A DNA stretch of 64,000 nt from Collimonas arenae (GTDB taxonomy: Bacteria > Pseudomonadota > Gammaproteobacteria > Burkholderiales > Burkholderiaceae_D): contig NZ_CP009962.1 in NCBI RefSeq assembly GCF_000786695.1, forward strand, positions 4,898,001 to 4,962,000, written 5' to 3'. The first letter of the stretch is position 1. Each line of letters begins with the position of its first letter. Shown piece after piece: positions 56,423-64,000 of the stretch. Both the position numbers and the translations under genes were made by a program. The notes below the pieces were generated by a model. The model did not search any database and was not told the origin of the DNA. It saw only the letters and a program-made list of their open reading frames with translations.

Positions 56423-57442
56423 ATGCAATTGCGGTTTGACGCACTCGACGGCCACTTGGGGAAGACCCTGGCTCCCTTGTATGTGATCACCAGCGACGAG
56501 CATCTGCTGGCGCTGGAGGCATCCGACAAGATCCGGAAAAGTGCGCGCAGCAACGGTTGTACCGAGCGCGATGTGCTGGTGGTCGACCGCAGTTTCAAGT
56601 GGGGGGAGTTGCTGGCTGCCAACCAGTCGCAATCCTTGTTCGGCGATAAAAAACTGATCGAATTACGGATCCCGGGCGGCAAACCGGGCAAGGATGGCGG
56701 TCAGGCCTTGCAAAACTATACCGCCACGCTGAACCCGGATAACGTCACGATTATCAGTTTGCCCAAGCTGGACTGGGCGACGCAGAAGGCGGCCTGGGTC
56801 GCCAGCTTGCAACAGACTGCCGTATATATTGATATTCCGCTGGTGGAACGGGCGCAGTTGCCAAACTGGATCGGCGTCCGCCTGGCAGCACAGCAGCAAA
56901 GTGCAGACCGGCAGTCGCTGGATTTCATCGCTGACCGGGTCGAAGGCAACCTGCTGGCGGCACATCAGGAAATCCAGAAACTGGCGTTGCTGCATCCCCC
57001 CGGAAAACTGAGTTTCGAGCAGTGCCACGATGCGGTCCTCAACGTCGCGCGCTATGATGTATTCAAGCTCAATGAGGCCATGCTGGTGGGCGATACCGCG
57101 CGTCTGGTGCGCATGATGGACGGTTTGAAAGGCGAAGGCGAAGCCCTGCCGCTGGTACTGTGGGCGGTTTCCGAAGAAATTCGCACCTTGCTGAAATTAA
57201 AATCGGCCGCCGCCCAGGGACGCCCTGTTCCCGCATTGCTAAAGGAATACCGTATCTGGGGGCCGCGAGAACGATTGATGGAGCCGGCGCTGCGGCGTTT
57301 GAGCCTGGCGACGCTGGAAGCGGCGTTGAAAGACGCGGCGCAGGTCGACAAGATGGTCAAGGGCTTGCGCGCCAAAGCCTTCGCTGGCGACCCTTGGGAT
57401 GCGTTGCTGCAACTGGCTTTGAGAGTTGCCCAAAACAGCTGA
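56423..57442 (+). CDS. holA: DNA polymerase III delta subunit
   Basis: Clamp-loader subunit that opens the sliding clamp. The 339-residue protein starts MQLRFDALDGHLGKTLAPLY; the AAA+-like N-domain and C-terminal collar helices are present, with LLWAVSEEIRTLL-type segments near the end. The start at 56423 has AAGG upstream and leaves 19 bases after lptE; an in-frame start within lptE is rejected. Coupled to lptE and leuS. Confidence 0.94.
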   Translation: MQLRFDALDGHLGKTLAPLYVITSDEHLLALEASDKIRKSARSNGCTERDVLVVDRSFKWGELLAANQSQSLFGDKKLIELRIPGGKPGKDGGQALQNYTATLNPDNVTIISLPKLDWATQKAAWVASLQQTAVYIDIPLVERAQLPNWIGVRLAAQQQSADRQSLDFIADRVEGNLLAAHQEIQKLALLHPPGKLSFEQCHDAVLNVARYDVFKLNEAMLVGDTARLVRMMDGLKGEGEALPLVLWAVSEEIRTLLKLKSAAAQGRPVPALLKEYRIWGPRERLMEPALRRLSLATLEAALKDAAQVDKMVKGLRAKAFAGDPWDALLQLALRVAQNS

Positions 57443-57480
57443 ACCAGATGTGTGAAGTGTGAATTGCAAAGAAACCAACA

Positions 57481-57579
57481 GGACTTACGCAAAATCATCC
57501 TGGCAAGACGCATCGACGAAGACAGTACGAATGTACGGCTAGGAGATGCAACGCGGTCAGAGTGGTTTTGCGTAAGTCC
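57481..57579. repeat. Palindromic MITE-like element with different ends, copy 4 (99 bp)
   Basis: Outer repeats are GGACTTACGCAAAA and TTTTGCGTAAGTCC, unlike the other copies, but the core CGACGAAGACAGTACGA..GTACGGCTAGGAG is the same and the length equals copy 2 exactly. No clear target duplication is seen. It lies between holA and proA. Confidence 0.8.
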
Positions 57580-57611
57580 TGACCAAAAAACATCCGCATA
57601 GACAAGAGCAT

Positions 57612-58889
57612 ATGAGCATCCAATCAAGCATCCAGCAGTACATGACCGAAGTCGGACAGCGTGCCCGCGGCGCATCGCGCGCCATGGCCCGTGCCGACAC
57701 TGCTGTCAAAAACCGCGCGCTGACCTTGATCGCCGCCGCCATCCGGCGCGACGCCGATTTGTTGCGCGCAGCCAATCAAGCTGATCTGGCTGCCGCACGT
57801 GCCAATGGCCTGGCGCCGGCCATGCTGGACCGCCTGACGTTGTCGGACCAGGCGATCGCCACCATGATCGCGGGACTTGAACAGATTGTTTCTCTGCCCG
57901 ACCCTATCGGCGAAATCTCGAATATGAAATACCGGCCGACCGGCATCCAGGTCGGCCAGATGCGAGTCCCCCTGGGCGTCATCGGTATCATCTACGAAGC
58001 ACGTCCGAACGTCACGGTAGACGCTGCGGGTCTCTGCATCAAAAGCGGCAACGCCACGATTTTGCGCGGCGGCTCGGAAGCACATCATTGCAATCAGGCG
58101 CTGGCCAAACTGGTGCAGGAAGGCCTGGCCGGCGCCGGTTTACCGCAAGATGCAGTGCAAGTAGTCGACACCACCGACCGCGCCGCCGTCGGCGCCCTGA
58201 TCACCATGCCGCAATATGTCGACGTCATCGTACCGCGCGGCGGCAAAGGCCTGATCGCACGTCTGATCGAAGAAGCCACTGTGCCGATGATCAAGCACCT
58301 GGACGGCATCTGCCACGTCTACATCGACGACCAGGCGGATCTGGAAAAAGCGGTCAAGATTGCCTTCAACGCCAAATGCCATCGCTACGGCACTTGCAAC
58401 ACCATGGAAACCTTGCTGGTAGCGCGCGCCATCGCTCCACAAGTGCTGCCGCAACTGGCCGAATTGTATCAGGGCAAGCAAGTCGAACTGCGCGCCGACG
58501 CTGAGGCGCAGGCCATCCTGCAAGGCTACCCGCACCTTAGCGCGGCCACTGACGAAGACTGGCGCACCGAATATCTGGCGGCGATCCTGGCGATCAAGAT
58601 CGTCGCCGACGTCGATGAGGCGATGGCGCATATCAATACTTACTCATCGCAGCACACCGACAGCATCGTCACCGAAAACCATTCACGCGCAATGCGTTTC
58701 TTGCGCGAAGTCGATTCCGCATCGGTGATGATCAATGCCTCAACCCGCTTTGCCGATGGCTTCGAATTTGGCCTCGGCGCTGAAATCGGCATTTCCAACG
58801 ACAAGCTGCATGCGCGCGGACCGGTCGGACTGGACGGTCTGACATCGCTCAAATATGTCGTGTTTGGACACGGAGAAGTACGCGAGTAA
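57612..58889 (+). CDS. proA: Glutamate-5-semialdehyde dehydrogenase (gamma-glutamyl phosphate reductase)
   Basis: Second step of proline synthesis: NADPH-dependent reduction of gamma-glutamyl phosphate. The 425-residue protein has the catalytic Cys in [14 protein letters not shown], the signature [19 protein letters not shown] and [17 protein letters not shown]. Normal length. proB is not in the window. Confidence 0.97.
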   Translation: MSIQSSIQQYMTEVGQRARGASRAMARADTAVKNRALTLIAAAIRRDADLLRAANQADLAAARANGLAPAMLDRLTLSDQAIATMIAGLEQIVSLPDPIGEISNMKYRPTGIQVGQMRVPLGVIGIIYEARPNVTVDAAGLCIKSGNATILRGGSEAHHCNQALAKLVQEGLAGAGLPQDAVQVVDTTDRAAVGALITMPQYVDVIVPRGGKGLIARLIEEATVPMIKHLDGICHVYIDDQADLEKAVKIAFNAKCHRYGTCNTMETLLVARAIAPQVLPQLAELYQGKQVELRADAEAQAILQGYPHLSAATDEDWRTEYLAAILAIKIVADVDEAMAHINTYSSQHTDSIVTENHSRAMRFLREVDSASVMINASTRFADGFEFGLGAEIGISNDKLHARGPVGLDGLTSLKYVVFGHGEVRE

Positions 58890-58902
58890 CTTTTACACAT
58901 GT

Positions 58903-58967
58903 CCACGAAAAACAGGAAAGGCATGAAATAGGAGCAAGGATTTTCGTGCCTTTCCTGTTTTTCGTGG
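58903..58967. repeat. Long inverted repeat after proA (26-bp arms)
   Basis: Arms of 26 bases beginning CCACGAAAAACAGGAAAGGC match their complement except at one position, around a 14-base loop. It starts 13 bases past the proA stop. The stem is far longer than an ordinary terminator, and there is no T run. CACGAAA-type motifs of this sort recur in many bacterial genomes. Confidence 0.8.
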
Positions 58968-59005
58968 ATAGTATTGATCATCAACGCTAACAAGGAAATT
59001 CGCCC

Positions 59006-59431
59006 ATGCTCTGGATAAAATCGTTGCACATCGTCTTCATCGCTTCCTGGTTTGCCGGCCTGTTCTACCTACCGCGTATCCTGGTCAACCTGGCGCAGGA
59101 AACCAACCCGGCCGCCACGCAACGACTACTGTTGATGGCGCGCAAGCTGTATCGCTTTACGACGATGTTGGCGCTGCCGGCGATTTTATTCGGTGCCTGG
59201 ATGTGGCTAGGCTACGGTATCGGCAAAGTCGGCCCTGGCAATGGCTGGATGCATGCCAAGCTGTTTTTGGTGGTGCTGGTAATCGGCTACCACCATGCAT
59301 GCGGCAGCCTGCTGAAGAAATTCGAAAAGGGTGTCAATACCCGCAGCCATACCTGGTTTCGCTATTTCAATGAAATCCCGGTGATCCTGCTGCTGGCCAT
59401 TGTGATCCTGGTCGTTGTCAAACCGTTCTAA
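59006..59431 (+). CDS. hemJ: HemJ-like protoporphyrinogen IX oxidase (CopD/UPF0093 family)
   Basis: A 141-residue membrane protein with four helices. It shows MLWIKSLHIVFIASWFAGLFYLPR-type beginning (split here as MLWIKSLHIVF and WFAGLFYLPR), GWMHAKLFLVVLVIGYHHA and RYFNEIPVILLLAIV, which is the HemJ pattern with conserved His and Lys residues. HemJ oxidises protoporphyrinogen IX, the step just before HemH, which is encoded at 41285. An unspecified CopD-family protein is the alternative. Confidence 0.8.
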   Translation: MLWIKSLHIVFIASWFAGLFYLPRILVNLAQETNPAATQRLLLMARKLYRFTTMLALPAILFGAWMWLGYGIGKVGPGNGWMHAKLFLVVLVIGYHHACGSLLKKFEKGVNTRSHTWFRYFNEIPVILLLAIVILVVVKPF

Positions 59432-59450
59432 CCTTACACAGGCCCTAATC

Positions 59451-60053
59451 ATGAGCAAGCTTTGTGAATATTATTTCGCGCCGCATTCGCCTTTCGCCTA
59501 TCTGGGTCACGCCCGCCTGGTAGCGCTTGCCAAGCAGTACAATGTCAAAATAGTATTGAAGCCCTGCGACCTGTCCAAGGTCTTCAACACCTCCGGCGGC
59601 TTGCCGCTGGCCAAGCGCGCCCCTCAACGGCAAGCCTACAGGCTGGAAGAACTACGGCGCTGGAGCGAATATCTGCAAGTACCACTGAATCTGCAGCCGA
59701 CGTTCTTCCCGGTACAAAGCGATAACGCAGCAAAGCTCATCATCGCAGCACAACTGGCGCACGGTACAGAAGCCGCCCTGGCGCTAACCGGCGCTATAAT
59801 GCGGGCTGTCTGGGCCGAACAGCGCAATATCGCCGATGACGCCACACTGGTTGCGATCGCCGCGGATCTAGGCCATGACGGAAAAACCTTACTGAAATCT
59901 GCCGAAACCGCCAGCGTCCAGAGCGAATTCGATCGCTTCACCGAGGAGGCGATTTCCGCCAACATCTTCGGCGCCCCTTGGTACGTCGTCGACGGCGAGG
60001 CATTCTGGGGCCAAGACCGGCTGGATTTCGTCGAACGCGCGTTCGCCAAATAA
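59451..60053 (+). CDS. 2-hydroxychromene-2-carboxylate isomerase / DsbA-like (kappa GST) protein
   Basis: A 200-residue thioredoxin-fold protein of the kappa-GST/HCCA isomerase group: the N-terminal EYYFAPHSPFAYLGHARL carries the Ser in place of the DsbA Cys pair, and the C-terminal block FGAPWYVVDGEAFWGQDRLDFVE is the cis-Pro region. The reference enzyme acts in naphthalene breakdown with glutathione; without ring-cleavage genes nearby the true substrate is unknown. Start at 59451 places the catalytic Ser at the usual distance. Confidence 0.88.
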   Translation: MSKLCEYYFAPHSPFAYLGHARLVALAKQYNVKIVLKPCDLSKVFNTSGGLPLAKRAPQRQAYRLEELRRWSEYLQVPLNLQPTFFPVQSDNAAKLIIAAQLAHGTEAALALTGAIMRAVWAEQRNIADDATLVAIAADLGHDGKTLLKSAETASVQSEFDRFTEEAISANIFGAPWYVVDGEAFWGQDRLDFVERAFAK

Positions 60054-60065
60054 TTTCTTGATTAA

Positions 60066-60244
60066 GAGGCTGTTGCAAACACAGATGGCCAGGCGCTCCG
60101 ACGAAGACAGTACGATTAGTGCGACTAGGAGGGTGTAGCAGGGATTTCAGACGACATTGTCGTCTGCCTGCGGAACGGCCCGGGCTTGCAAGCCTGGACG
60201 CGCCCTGCAAGGGCAACAACGCCAGATGTATTTGCAATAGCCTC
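60066..60244. repeat. Palindromic MITE-like element, long form, copy 5 (179 bp)
   Basis: Ends GAGGCTGTTGCAAACACA and TGTATTTGCAATAGCCTC, flanked by TAA on both sides (60063-60065 and 60245-60247). The core, the palindrome GACGACA-T-TGTCGTC and a slightly decayed GGGCTTGCAAGCCTGG palindrome are present. More divergent than copies 1 and 3, so probably older. Confidence 0.83.
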
Positions 60245-60255
60245 TAAATAACTAA

Positions 60256-60284
60256 GGGAGACTCGAAAACCTAGAGAGTCTCCC
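60256..60284. terminator. Hairpin between the isomerase and RNA methyltransferase genes
   Basis: GGGAGACTC-gaaaacctaga-GAGTCTCCC: perfect 9-bp stem followed by ACTTTCACC. Possibly the terminator of the upstream gene; weak because there is no clean T run. Confidence 0.5.
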
Positions 60285-60317
60285 ACTTTCACCTCTACGG
60301 ATAAAGGGTTCCCCATC

Positions 60318-61553
60318 ATGTCGCATCAATCAACAGAGAAACACTCCTATTTTTGCCCCTGCCCGCGCGGGCTGGAAGGCGCATTAGCCGAAGAACTGAA
60401 TGAGATTGCTCAGCTCGGCTCCCCTGCGGTGACCCTCAAGGTGCATACCCAGGTTCCTGGCGGCGTTCATTGCTCCGGCTTGCTGAGCGATGCCTGGCGC
60501 GTCAACCTGCACTCGCGGATTGCCAGCCGGGTGCTGCTGCGCCTGACGCACGGCGCTTATAAGAATGAAAACGATATTTACGACATGACGCTGGAACAGG
60601 AGTGGGAAAGCTGGTTTCCGGTCAGCCACACTATCCGGGTCGATGTCACTGCGGTGAAATCGCCGTTGCGCAGCCTGCAATTCACTACGCTCAAGATCAA
60701 GGACGGCATCTGCGACCGTTTCCGCGATCTGTGCAATGAACGGCCTTCGGTAGACACCGGCACACCGGACATGCGCATCGTCGGCTTTCTCGATGCCCAT
60801 AATTTCACGTTATATCTCGACACCTCCGGCGAAGCCCTGTTCAAGCGCGGCTGGCGCGCCGAGACCGGCGATGCGCCGCTGCGTGAAAACCTGGCGGCAG
60901 GCCTGTTGCGCACTTCGGGCTGGAAGCCAGGTACAGTCCTGTTCGACCCGATGTGCGGTTCCGGCACTATTCTGATTGAGGCGGCCCAGATCCTGGCTGG
61001 CATCCCGGCTGGCGCCCGGCGTCATTTTGCATTTGAAAAATTCAACGATTTCGAGAGCGCAAAATGGCTGGCCATCAAAGGCAGCTTCAAACCGAATCCT
61101 TTGCCGACGACGCCGACCATTTTCGGCAGCGACATCTCAGGCGACATGGTGCAGATTGCCGCAAACAACCTGCGCAATGCAGGCATTCTCTTCGAGGTGC
61201 CGATCAAACAGATCGAAGCGCAGGAAGTCAAACCTCCTAGCGATGTGGAGAGTGGCATCATGTTGACCAATCCACCGTATGGCGAACGGATTGGCGTGCG
61301 CGGCGACAGCACCCTGAGCAGCGATGACTTGCTGACCGCCTTCTTCACTGCCTTCAGCACCACGTTGAAACAACGCTTCGCCGGCTGGAGCATCTTCCTG
61401 TTCTCGGCCGACCTCGGGTTGCCAAAGCTGCTGCGCCTGAAAGAGGCGCGCAAGACGCCGTTCTTCAACGGCGCCCTGGAATGCCGTTTGTTCCGCTTCG
61501 ATATGGTGGCCGGCTTCAACCGTCGCGAGGCAGCCAAGCCCAAGGCCGAATGA
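60318..61553 (+). CDS. THUMP-domain 23S rRNA (guanine-N2)-methyltransferase, RlmL N-domain-like
   Basis: A 411-residue RNA methyltransferase: an N-terminal ferredoxin-like/THUMP region (FCPCPRGLEGALAEELNEI), then a SAM-binding Rossmann domain with FDPMCGSGTILIEAA (motif I), SDISGDMVQIAANNLR and the catalytic TNPPYGERIG. It matches the N-terminal half of E. coli RlmL (m2G2445 of 23S rRNA) and lacks the C-terminal RlmK half, as is normal outside gammaproteobacteria. Confidence 0.88.
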   Translation: MSHQSTEKHSYFCPCPRGLEGALAEELNEIAQLGSPAVTLKVHTQVPGGVHCSGLLSDAWRVNLHSRIASRVLLRLTHGAYKNENDIYDMTLEQEWESWFPVSHTIRVDVTAVKSPLRSLQFTTLKIKDGICDRFRDLCNERPSVDTGTPDMRIVGFLDAHNFTLYLDTSGEALFKRGWRAETGDAPLRENLAAGLLRTSGWKPGTVLFDPMCGSGTILIEAAQILAGIPAGARRHFAFEKFNDFESAKWLAIKGSFKPNPLPTTPTIFGSDISGDMVQIAANNLRNAGILFEVPIKQIEAQEVKPPSDVESGIMLTNPPYGERIGVRGDSTLSSDDLLTAFFTAFSTTLKQRFAGWSIFLFSADLGLPKLLRLKEARKTPFFNGALECRLFRFDMVAGFNRREAAKPKAE

Positions 61554-61582
61554 CAATCTGGCCTGATTAGCAATCCTCTCTT

Positions 61583-61612
61583 GAAACAAGCGCATTCTTT
61601 GCGCTTGTTTTG
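61583..61612 (+). terminator. Rho-independent terminator after the RNA methyltransferase gene
   Basis: AAACAAGCGC-attcttt-GCGCTTGTTTTGC: a 10-bp stem ending in a T-rich tail, 30 bases past the stop codon. Confidence 0.75.
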
Positions 61613-61859
61613 CATCCGGCCCCCTCCCTCACAATTTCCCTGCTGCAATCAAAAAGACCCTGCAACGTTTACTTTATCGTACAGCGTACCTTCCTGTCCC
61701 CACGTGCCTCCGCGGCAGTTGCCCATCCGCGTATCCTTAGCATTGCCCTGACGCATCATCGCCAGCCCAAGTGCTATTGCCAGCAAAACATGATTCTGTA
61801 ACACCTCGGCACGATGCGCTAAAAGCGCTTGCATTCCCCGTCCAAGTAGCGAATAATAC

Positions 61860-61880
61860 AAATACGAATTGTTCGCATTT
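61860..61880. promoter_or_regulatory. Fur box upstream of hemP
   Basis: AAATACGAATTGTTCGCATTT is an imperfect 21-bp palindrome very close to the AAATGCGAAT-n-ATTCGCATTT type of Fur site seen in betaproteobacteria. It ends 15 bases before the hemP start, where bound Fur would block transcription or translation initiation in iron-replete cells. The fur gene itself is at 47711. Confidence 0.75.
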
Positions 61881-61895
61881 ACGAAAAGGACTGTT

Positions 61896-62093
61896 ATGAG
61901 CCACTCGATACGACGCGAAGTACAGCTTGAGAAAGCCCCGGTATCCAGCATCACGAAGTCAGTTGCATCTGCGGTCACACGTATTAAAAGCCAGGATCTG
62001 TTCAAGCAAATGCGTGAGCTTGAAATCGATCATGGCGGCAGAATTTATAAACTCAGGCTAACCCAGCTGAACAAGTTGATCCTGACAGCTTAA
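61896..62093 (+). CDS. hemP: Hemin uptake protein HemP
   Basis: A 65-residue protein of the HemP/HmuP family. The conserved core is at the C-terminus: IKSQDLFKQM then GGRIYKLRLTQLNKLILTA. HemP/HmuP is needed for heme uptake in several betaproteobacteria and is thought to act as a regulator of heme-transport genes. Start at 61896 (MSHSIRREVQ) has AAGGA 6 bases upstream; the in-frame ATG at 61869 lies inside the Fur box and is rejected. First gene of an iron locus. Confidence 0.9.
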   Translation: MSHSIRREVQLEKAPVSSITKSVASAVTRIKSQDLFKQMRELEIDHGGRIYKLRLTQLNKLILTA

Positions 62094-62192
62094 GCACGTA
62101 TCGCAAAAGCAGTTTTCATTCGCCAGAACTTGTGAAGCCCGCCTGCAACAAACGGAAGCCAGCCAGCGAGTCACACTAGGTAGGAGTACTTG

Positions 62193-62513
62193 ATGGTCTC
62201 GGAGAAAATCAATCCGGCTTTCGTAGAGCCCAACAGCGCACCGGCGCAACCGGAACTGCTGGTCTCGGCGGTACTGCACCTGATGTCGCATTACACCGTA
62301 AACAGCCAGGAAGCCAGCGGTTGCGTCAAGCTGGCTTCGGTGATCGAGCGGCATTTGAAGGCGCTGGCCGATTTGCCCAATCTGGCGCCGGTGTTACGCG
62401 CCACCTGCTTGCAGTTGTCAGAACAGTGGGGCACTGTGGTAGAGAGCACCATGCCGCCGCCGGAAAAATACAATCTGTTCAGCAGATTGGTTACCGGTAA
62501 TCGAGCATGTTAG
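62193..62513 (+). CDS. Hypothetical protein of the hemP-bfd-tonB locus
   Basis: A 106-residue protein with no signal peptide or membrane segment. It is largely helical by eye (PELLVSAVLHLMSHYTV, VKLASVIERHLKALADL) and ends with NLFSRLVTGNRAC. I do not recognise a named family. The start at 62193 has AGGAG 7 bases upstream. Its place between the Fur-controlled hemP and bfd suggests an iron-linked role, which is inference only. Two Cys residues (one at the extreme C-terminus) are not arranged as a metal motif. Confidence 0.75.
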   Translation: MVSEKINPAFVEPNSAPAQPELLVSAVLHLMSHYTVNSQEASGCVKLASVIERHLKALADLPNLAPVLRATCLQLSEQWGTVVESTMPPPEKYNLFSRLVTGNRAC

Positions 62514-62605
62514 AGAAGTTTCAATAAACCATAAGGCCGCAATAGCATCTTTGTCGGCCAACTTTTATTTTTAATCTGCCTTCCACTATGGCAGTAAGGT
62601 CCAAA

Positions 62606-62836
62606 ATGATCGTTTGTGTATGTAACAACGTCTCTGATAGAAAAATCCGACAGGCTGTCGATTCAGGCATGACATCCATGTCTGAATTGCGCGAGAACCT
62701 GGGGATTGCCACCTGCTGCGGCAAGTGCCATTCCTGTGCAAAAAGCGTATTGCGCGAGTGCCTTGATAACAAGGCGCCTGCAGCCCTTCGTCACGTTCAT
62801 GCAATGGTGTTTCAACAAAATATACAAGCCGCTTAG
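62606..62836 (+). CDS. bfd: Bacterioferritin-associated ferredoxin
   Basis: A 76-residue [2Fe-2S] protein that reduces stored iron in bacterioferritin so it can be released. The four cluster ligands are Cys4, Cys6, Cys38 and Cys41 (MIVCVCNNVS and CCGKCHSC), the exact spacing of the Bfd family. Start at 62606 fits the family N-terminus. It sits with tonB and exbB in an iron-starvation locus; bfr itself is not in the window. Confidence 0.92.
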   Translation: MIVCVCNNVSDRKIRQAVDSGMTSMSELRENLGIATCCGKCHSCAKSVLRECLDNKAPAALRHVHAMVFQQNIQAA

Positions 62837-62847
62837 TGCCGGATGGA

Positions 62848-63546
62848 ATGAGCGCAACCATGTCGTCAGTAGCAATCAGTTATCCTGCGCTTGCATGGAA
62901 AAAGATCAAACGCATCGGCCCGCTGGGAACGATCCTGTTGCTTCATGTCGCCTTCTTCTGGGCGCTGGAAAGTGGTTTGATTCATCAGGCTGCACAAGCC
63001 ATGCCGAAGGAAATTTTCGCCAGTTTCATCACTCCGGAAAAAGCGCCTGAACCACTGCCGCCCGTTCCGCAGCCGGTAGCGCCGAAAACCGTAGCCATCG
63101 TCAAAAAGAGCATTACGCCTCCGCGCCCCACGCCCGTCATCAACAACACACCGTCGGAAACCGCAATTTCAGTACCGACACCATCACCCCAACCGCAGCA
63201 ACATGAAGAAGCACCTGCCGCGCCAGCCCCTGTTCCGGCTCCCGTTGCAGCGCCGGCACAGCCACGCACGATTACCTCCGGCGTCGAATATATCCAGCCG
63301 CCCGATGTGAAATATCCAGCGATTTCCAAGCGCATGGGCGAAGAAGGCAAGTCGGTCATCCGTGTCCTGATCAATGAAAAAGGACATGCGGAGCGGGTCG
63401 AAGTGCAAAAATCATCTGGTTCGACCCGTCTCGACGATGCTGCCAAACAAGCCGTCATGCGCGCCTTGTTCAAACCATACACGGAAGATGGCAAGGCGCT
63501 GCCGGTATTTGCCATCGTGCCAATCAATTTTCAGTTATCCAATTAA
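62848..63546 (+). CDS. tonB: Energy transducer TonB
   Basis: Couples inner-membrane proton force to outer-membrane receptors for iron complexes. The roughly 230-residue protein has an N-terminal membrane anchor (GTILLLHVAFFWALES), a long Pro-rich periplasmic spacer (EPLPPVPQPVAPK and APAPVPAPVAAPAQP) and the C-terminal domain with YPAISKRMGEEGKSVIRVLI and VQKSSGSTRLDDAAKQAV. Possible starts are GTG 62836, ATG 62848 and ATG 62860; none has a decisive ribosome site, and 62848 is a compromise. exbB follows. Confidence 0.93.
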   Translation: MSATMSSVAISYPALAWKKIKRIGPLGTILLLHVAFFWALESGLIHQAAQAMPKEIFASFITPEKAPEPLPPVPQPVAPKTVAIVKKSITPPRPTPVINNTPSETAISVPTPSPQPQQHEEAPAAPAPVPAPVAAPAQPRTITSGVEYIQPPDVKYPAISKRMGEEGKSVIRVLINEKGHAERVEVQKSSGSTRLDDAAKQAVMRALFKPYTEDGKALPVFAIVPINFQLSN

Positions 63547-63624
63547 TCAAAGGTGCAGCCAGGCTTAGCCAAGCCGAGCGCCAATGTAGCCGCACTCACA
63601 TTACAGTTACAAGGGGAAGTCATC

Positions 63625-64000
63625 ATGGAAGCAAGTCCATACGGATTAGAGGCGCTCTGGGGCCAGGGCGATTTCGTTATCAAAAGCGTCGCAGTGCTAT
63701 TAGTCGCAATGTCGATCGCGTCGTGGTACGTGATCTTGACCAAGGCATTGCAAATCCTGCGCTTCCAGCGCGCAGCGCATGCCGCCGGACACCAATTCTG
63801 GGATACCACCAGCCTGCCGGAAGGAATTGCCACGCTGGGTAGCGAAAACCCGTTTGCCGAAGTCGCGCAGGCAGGCGTTTCCTCAATGCGCCACCATGCT
63901 GCGCACAAAGGTCATCTGCACGACCAATTATCGGTCAGCGACTGGGTCACGCTGTCTTTGCGGCAGGCAATCGACGAGGTCTCAGGCAAGCTGCAGGCAG
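63625..64000 (+). CDS. exbB: ExbB proton channel, N-terminal part (cut by window edge)
   Basis: The visible 125 residues start MEASPYGLEALWGQGDFVIK, with the first membrane helix (SVAVLLVAMSIASWYVILTKAL) and the cytoplasmic loop (FWDTTSLPEGIATLGSENPF). AAGGGGAAG precedes the start at good distance. Together with tonB it forms the energy-transducing complex; exbD probably follows outside the window. This is the second ExbB-type gene here, distinct from the one at 49759. Confidence 0.93.
   Translation, partial: MEASPYGLEALWGQGDFVIKSVAVLLVAMSIASWYVILTKALQILRFQRAAHAAGHQFWDTTSLPEGIATLGSENPFAEVAQAGVSSMRHHAAHKGHLHDQLSVSDWVTLSLRQAIDEVSGKLQA

Larger units (their letters stand above)
61554..61895. other. 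Intergenic region between the methyltransferase and hemP
   Basis: Holds a terminator at 61583-61612 (AAACAAGCGC-attcttt-GCGCTTGTTT), then about 240 bases without a convincing gene, then the Fur box and hemP leader. A 61-codon minus-strand frame (61649-61834) with a hydrophobic stretch exists but has no good ribosome binding site and no recognisable family. Confidence 0.55.

Noticed and set aside
61649..61834. 61-codon minus-strand frame upstream of hemP with a hydrophobic stretch
   Set aside because: No good ribosome site, no recognised family, and it lies in the control region of hemP; kept only as a note.

Overview
This 64 kb window is a chromosomal segment of a betaproteobacterium of the order Burkholderiales, most likely family Oxalobacteraceae (Collimonas/Herbaspirillum/Janthinobacterium type). 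The clues are the moderately high GC, the protein sequences, and conserved neighbourhoods such as pcnB-(HAD)-hda-perM/purM, fur/bamE-dapB-exbBD-leuS-lptE-holA and grpE-dnaK-dnaJ near hemH-recN-nadK-hrcA. I saw no rRNA, tRNA, CRISPR array, prophage or intact transposase. Almost all genes are complete. The first (SDR) and last (exbB) run off the window.

Layout. 1-5.2 kb: a minus-strand acyl-CoA catabolic operon (acyl-CoA dehydrogenase of ACAD10/11 type, APH-type kinase, histidine phosphatase, two SDRs), divergent from a LysR regulator. 5.4-8.1 kb: trpS, a Tim44-like membrane protein and a small secreted protein. 8.2-12.9 kb: a two-component system followed by a two-subunit sodium:solute symporter. 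12.9-13.3 kb: a dense block of tandem and inverted repeats. 13.3-27.9 kb: two neighbouring sets of the poorly understood circularly permuted ATP-grasp / alpha-E / transglutaminase system, one set with ATP-grasp and alpha-E fused, the other split and followed by a proteasome-like Anbu protease and a GNAT. Intracellular PHB depolymerase, GST and cupin genes lie between the sets. 27.9-36.6 kb: panB, a deoxynucleoside kinase, folK, pcnB, a HAD phosphatase, hda, perM, purM, carbonic anhydrase and a chalcone-isomerase-like protein. 36.9-47.1 kb: heat-shock and repair genes (dnaJ, dnaK, grpE, hemH, recN, nadK, hrcA). 47.3-60.1 kb: TfoX-like, fur, bamE, dapB, an ExbB/ExbD pair, a PAP2-VirK fusion, leuS, lptE, holA, proA, hemJ-like and an isomerase. 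60.3-64 kb: an rRNA methyltransferase and an iron-uptake locus (hemP, unknown, bfd, tonB, exbB) headed by a clear Fur-box palindrome.

The most interesting material is: (i) the paired amidoligase-like systems, in which the fused ATP-grasp has lost the Gly-rich loop kept by the split one; (ii) a 121-nt strongly structured, apparently strand-specific leader upstream of hda; (iii) a family of five short palindromic mobile elements (99 or about 180 bp), four with 3-bp TTA/TAA duplications and one that keeps the core but has different inverted ends; (iv) a fusion of a degenerate PAP2 domain with VirK/YbjX; and (v) an unannotatable 30-residue membrane peptide gene with its own promoter and ribosome binding site between grpE and hemH.
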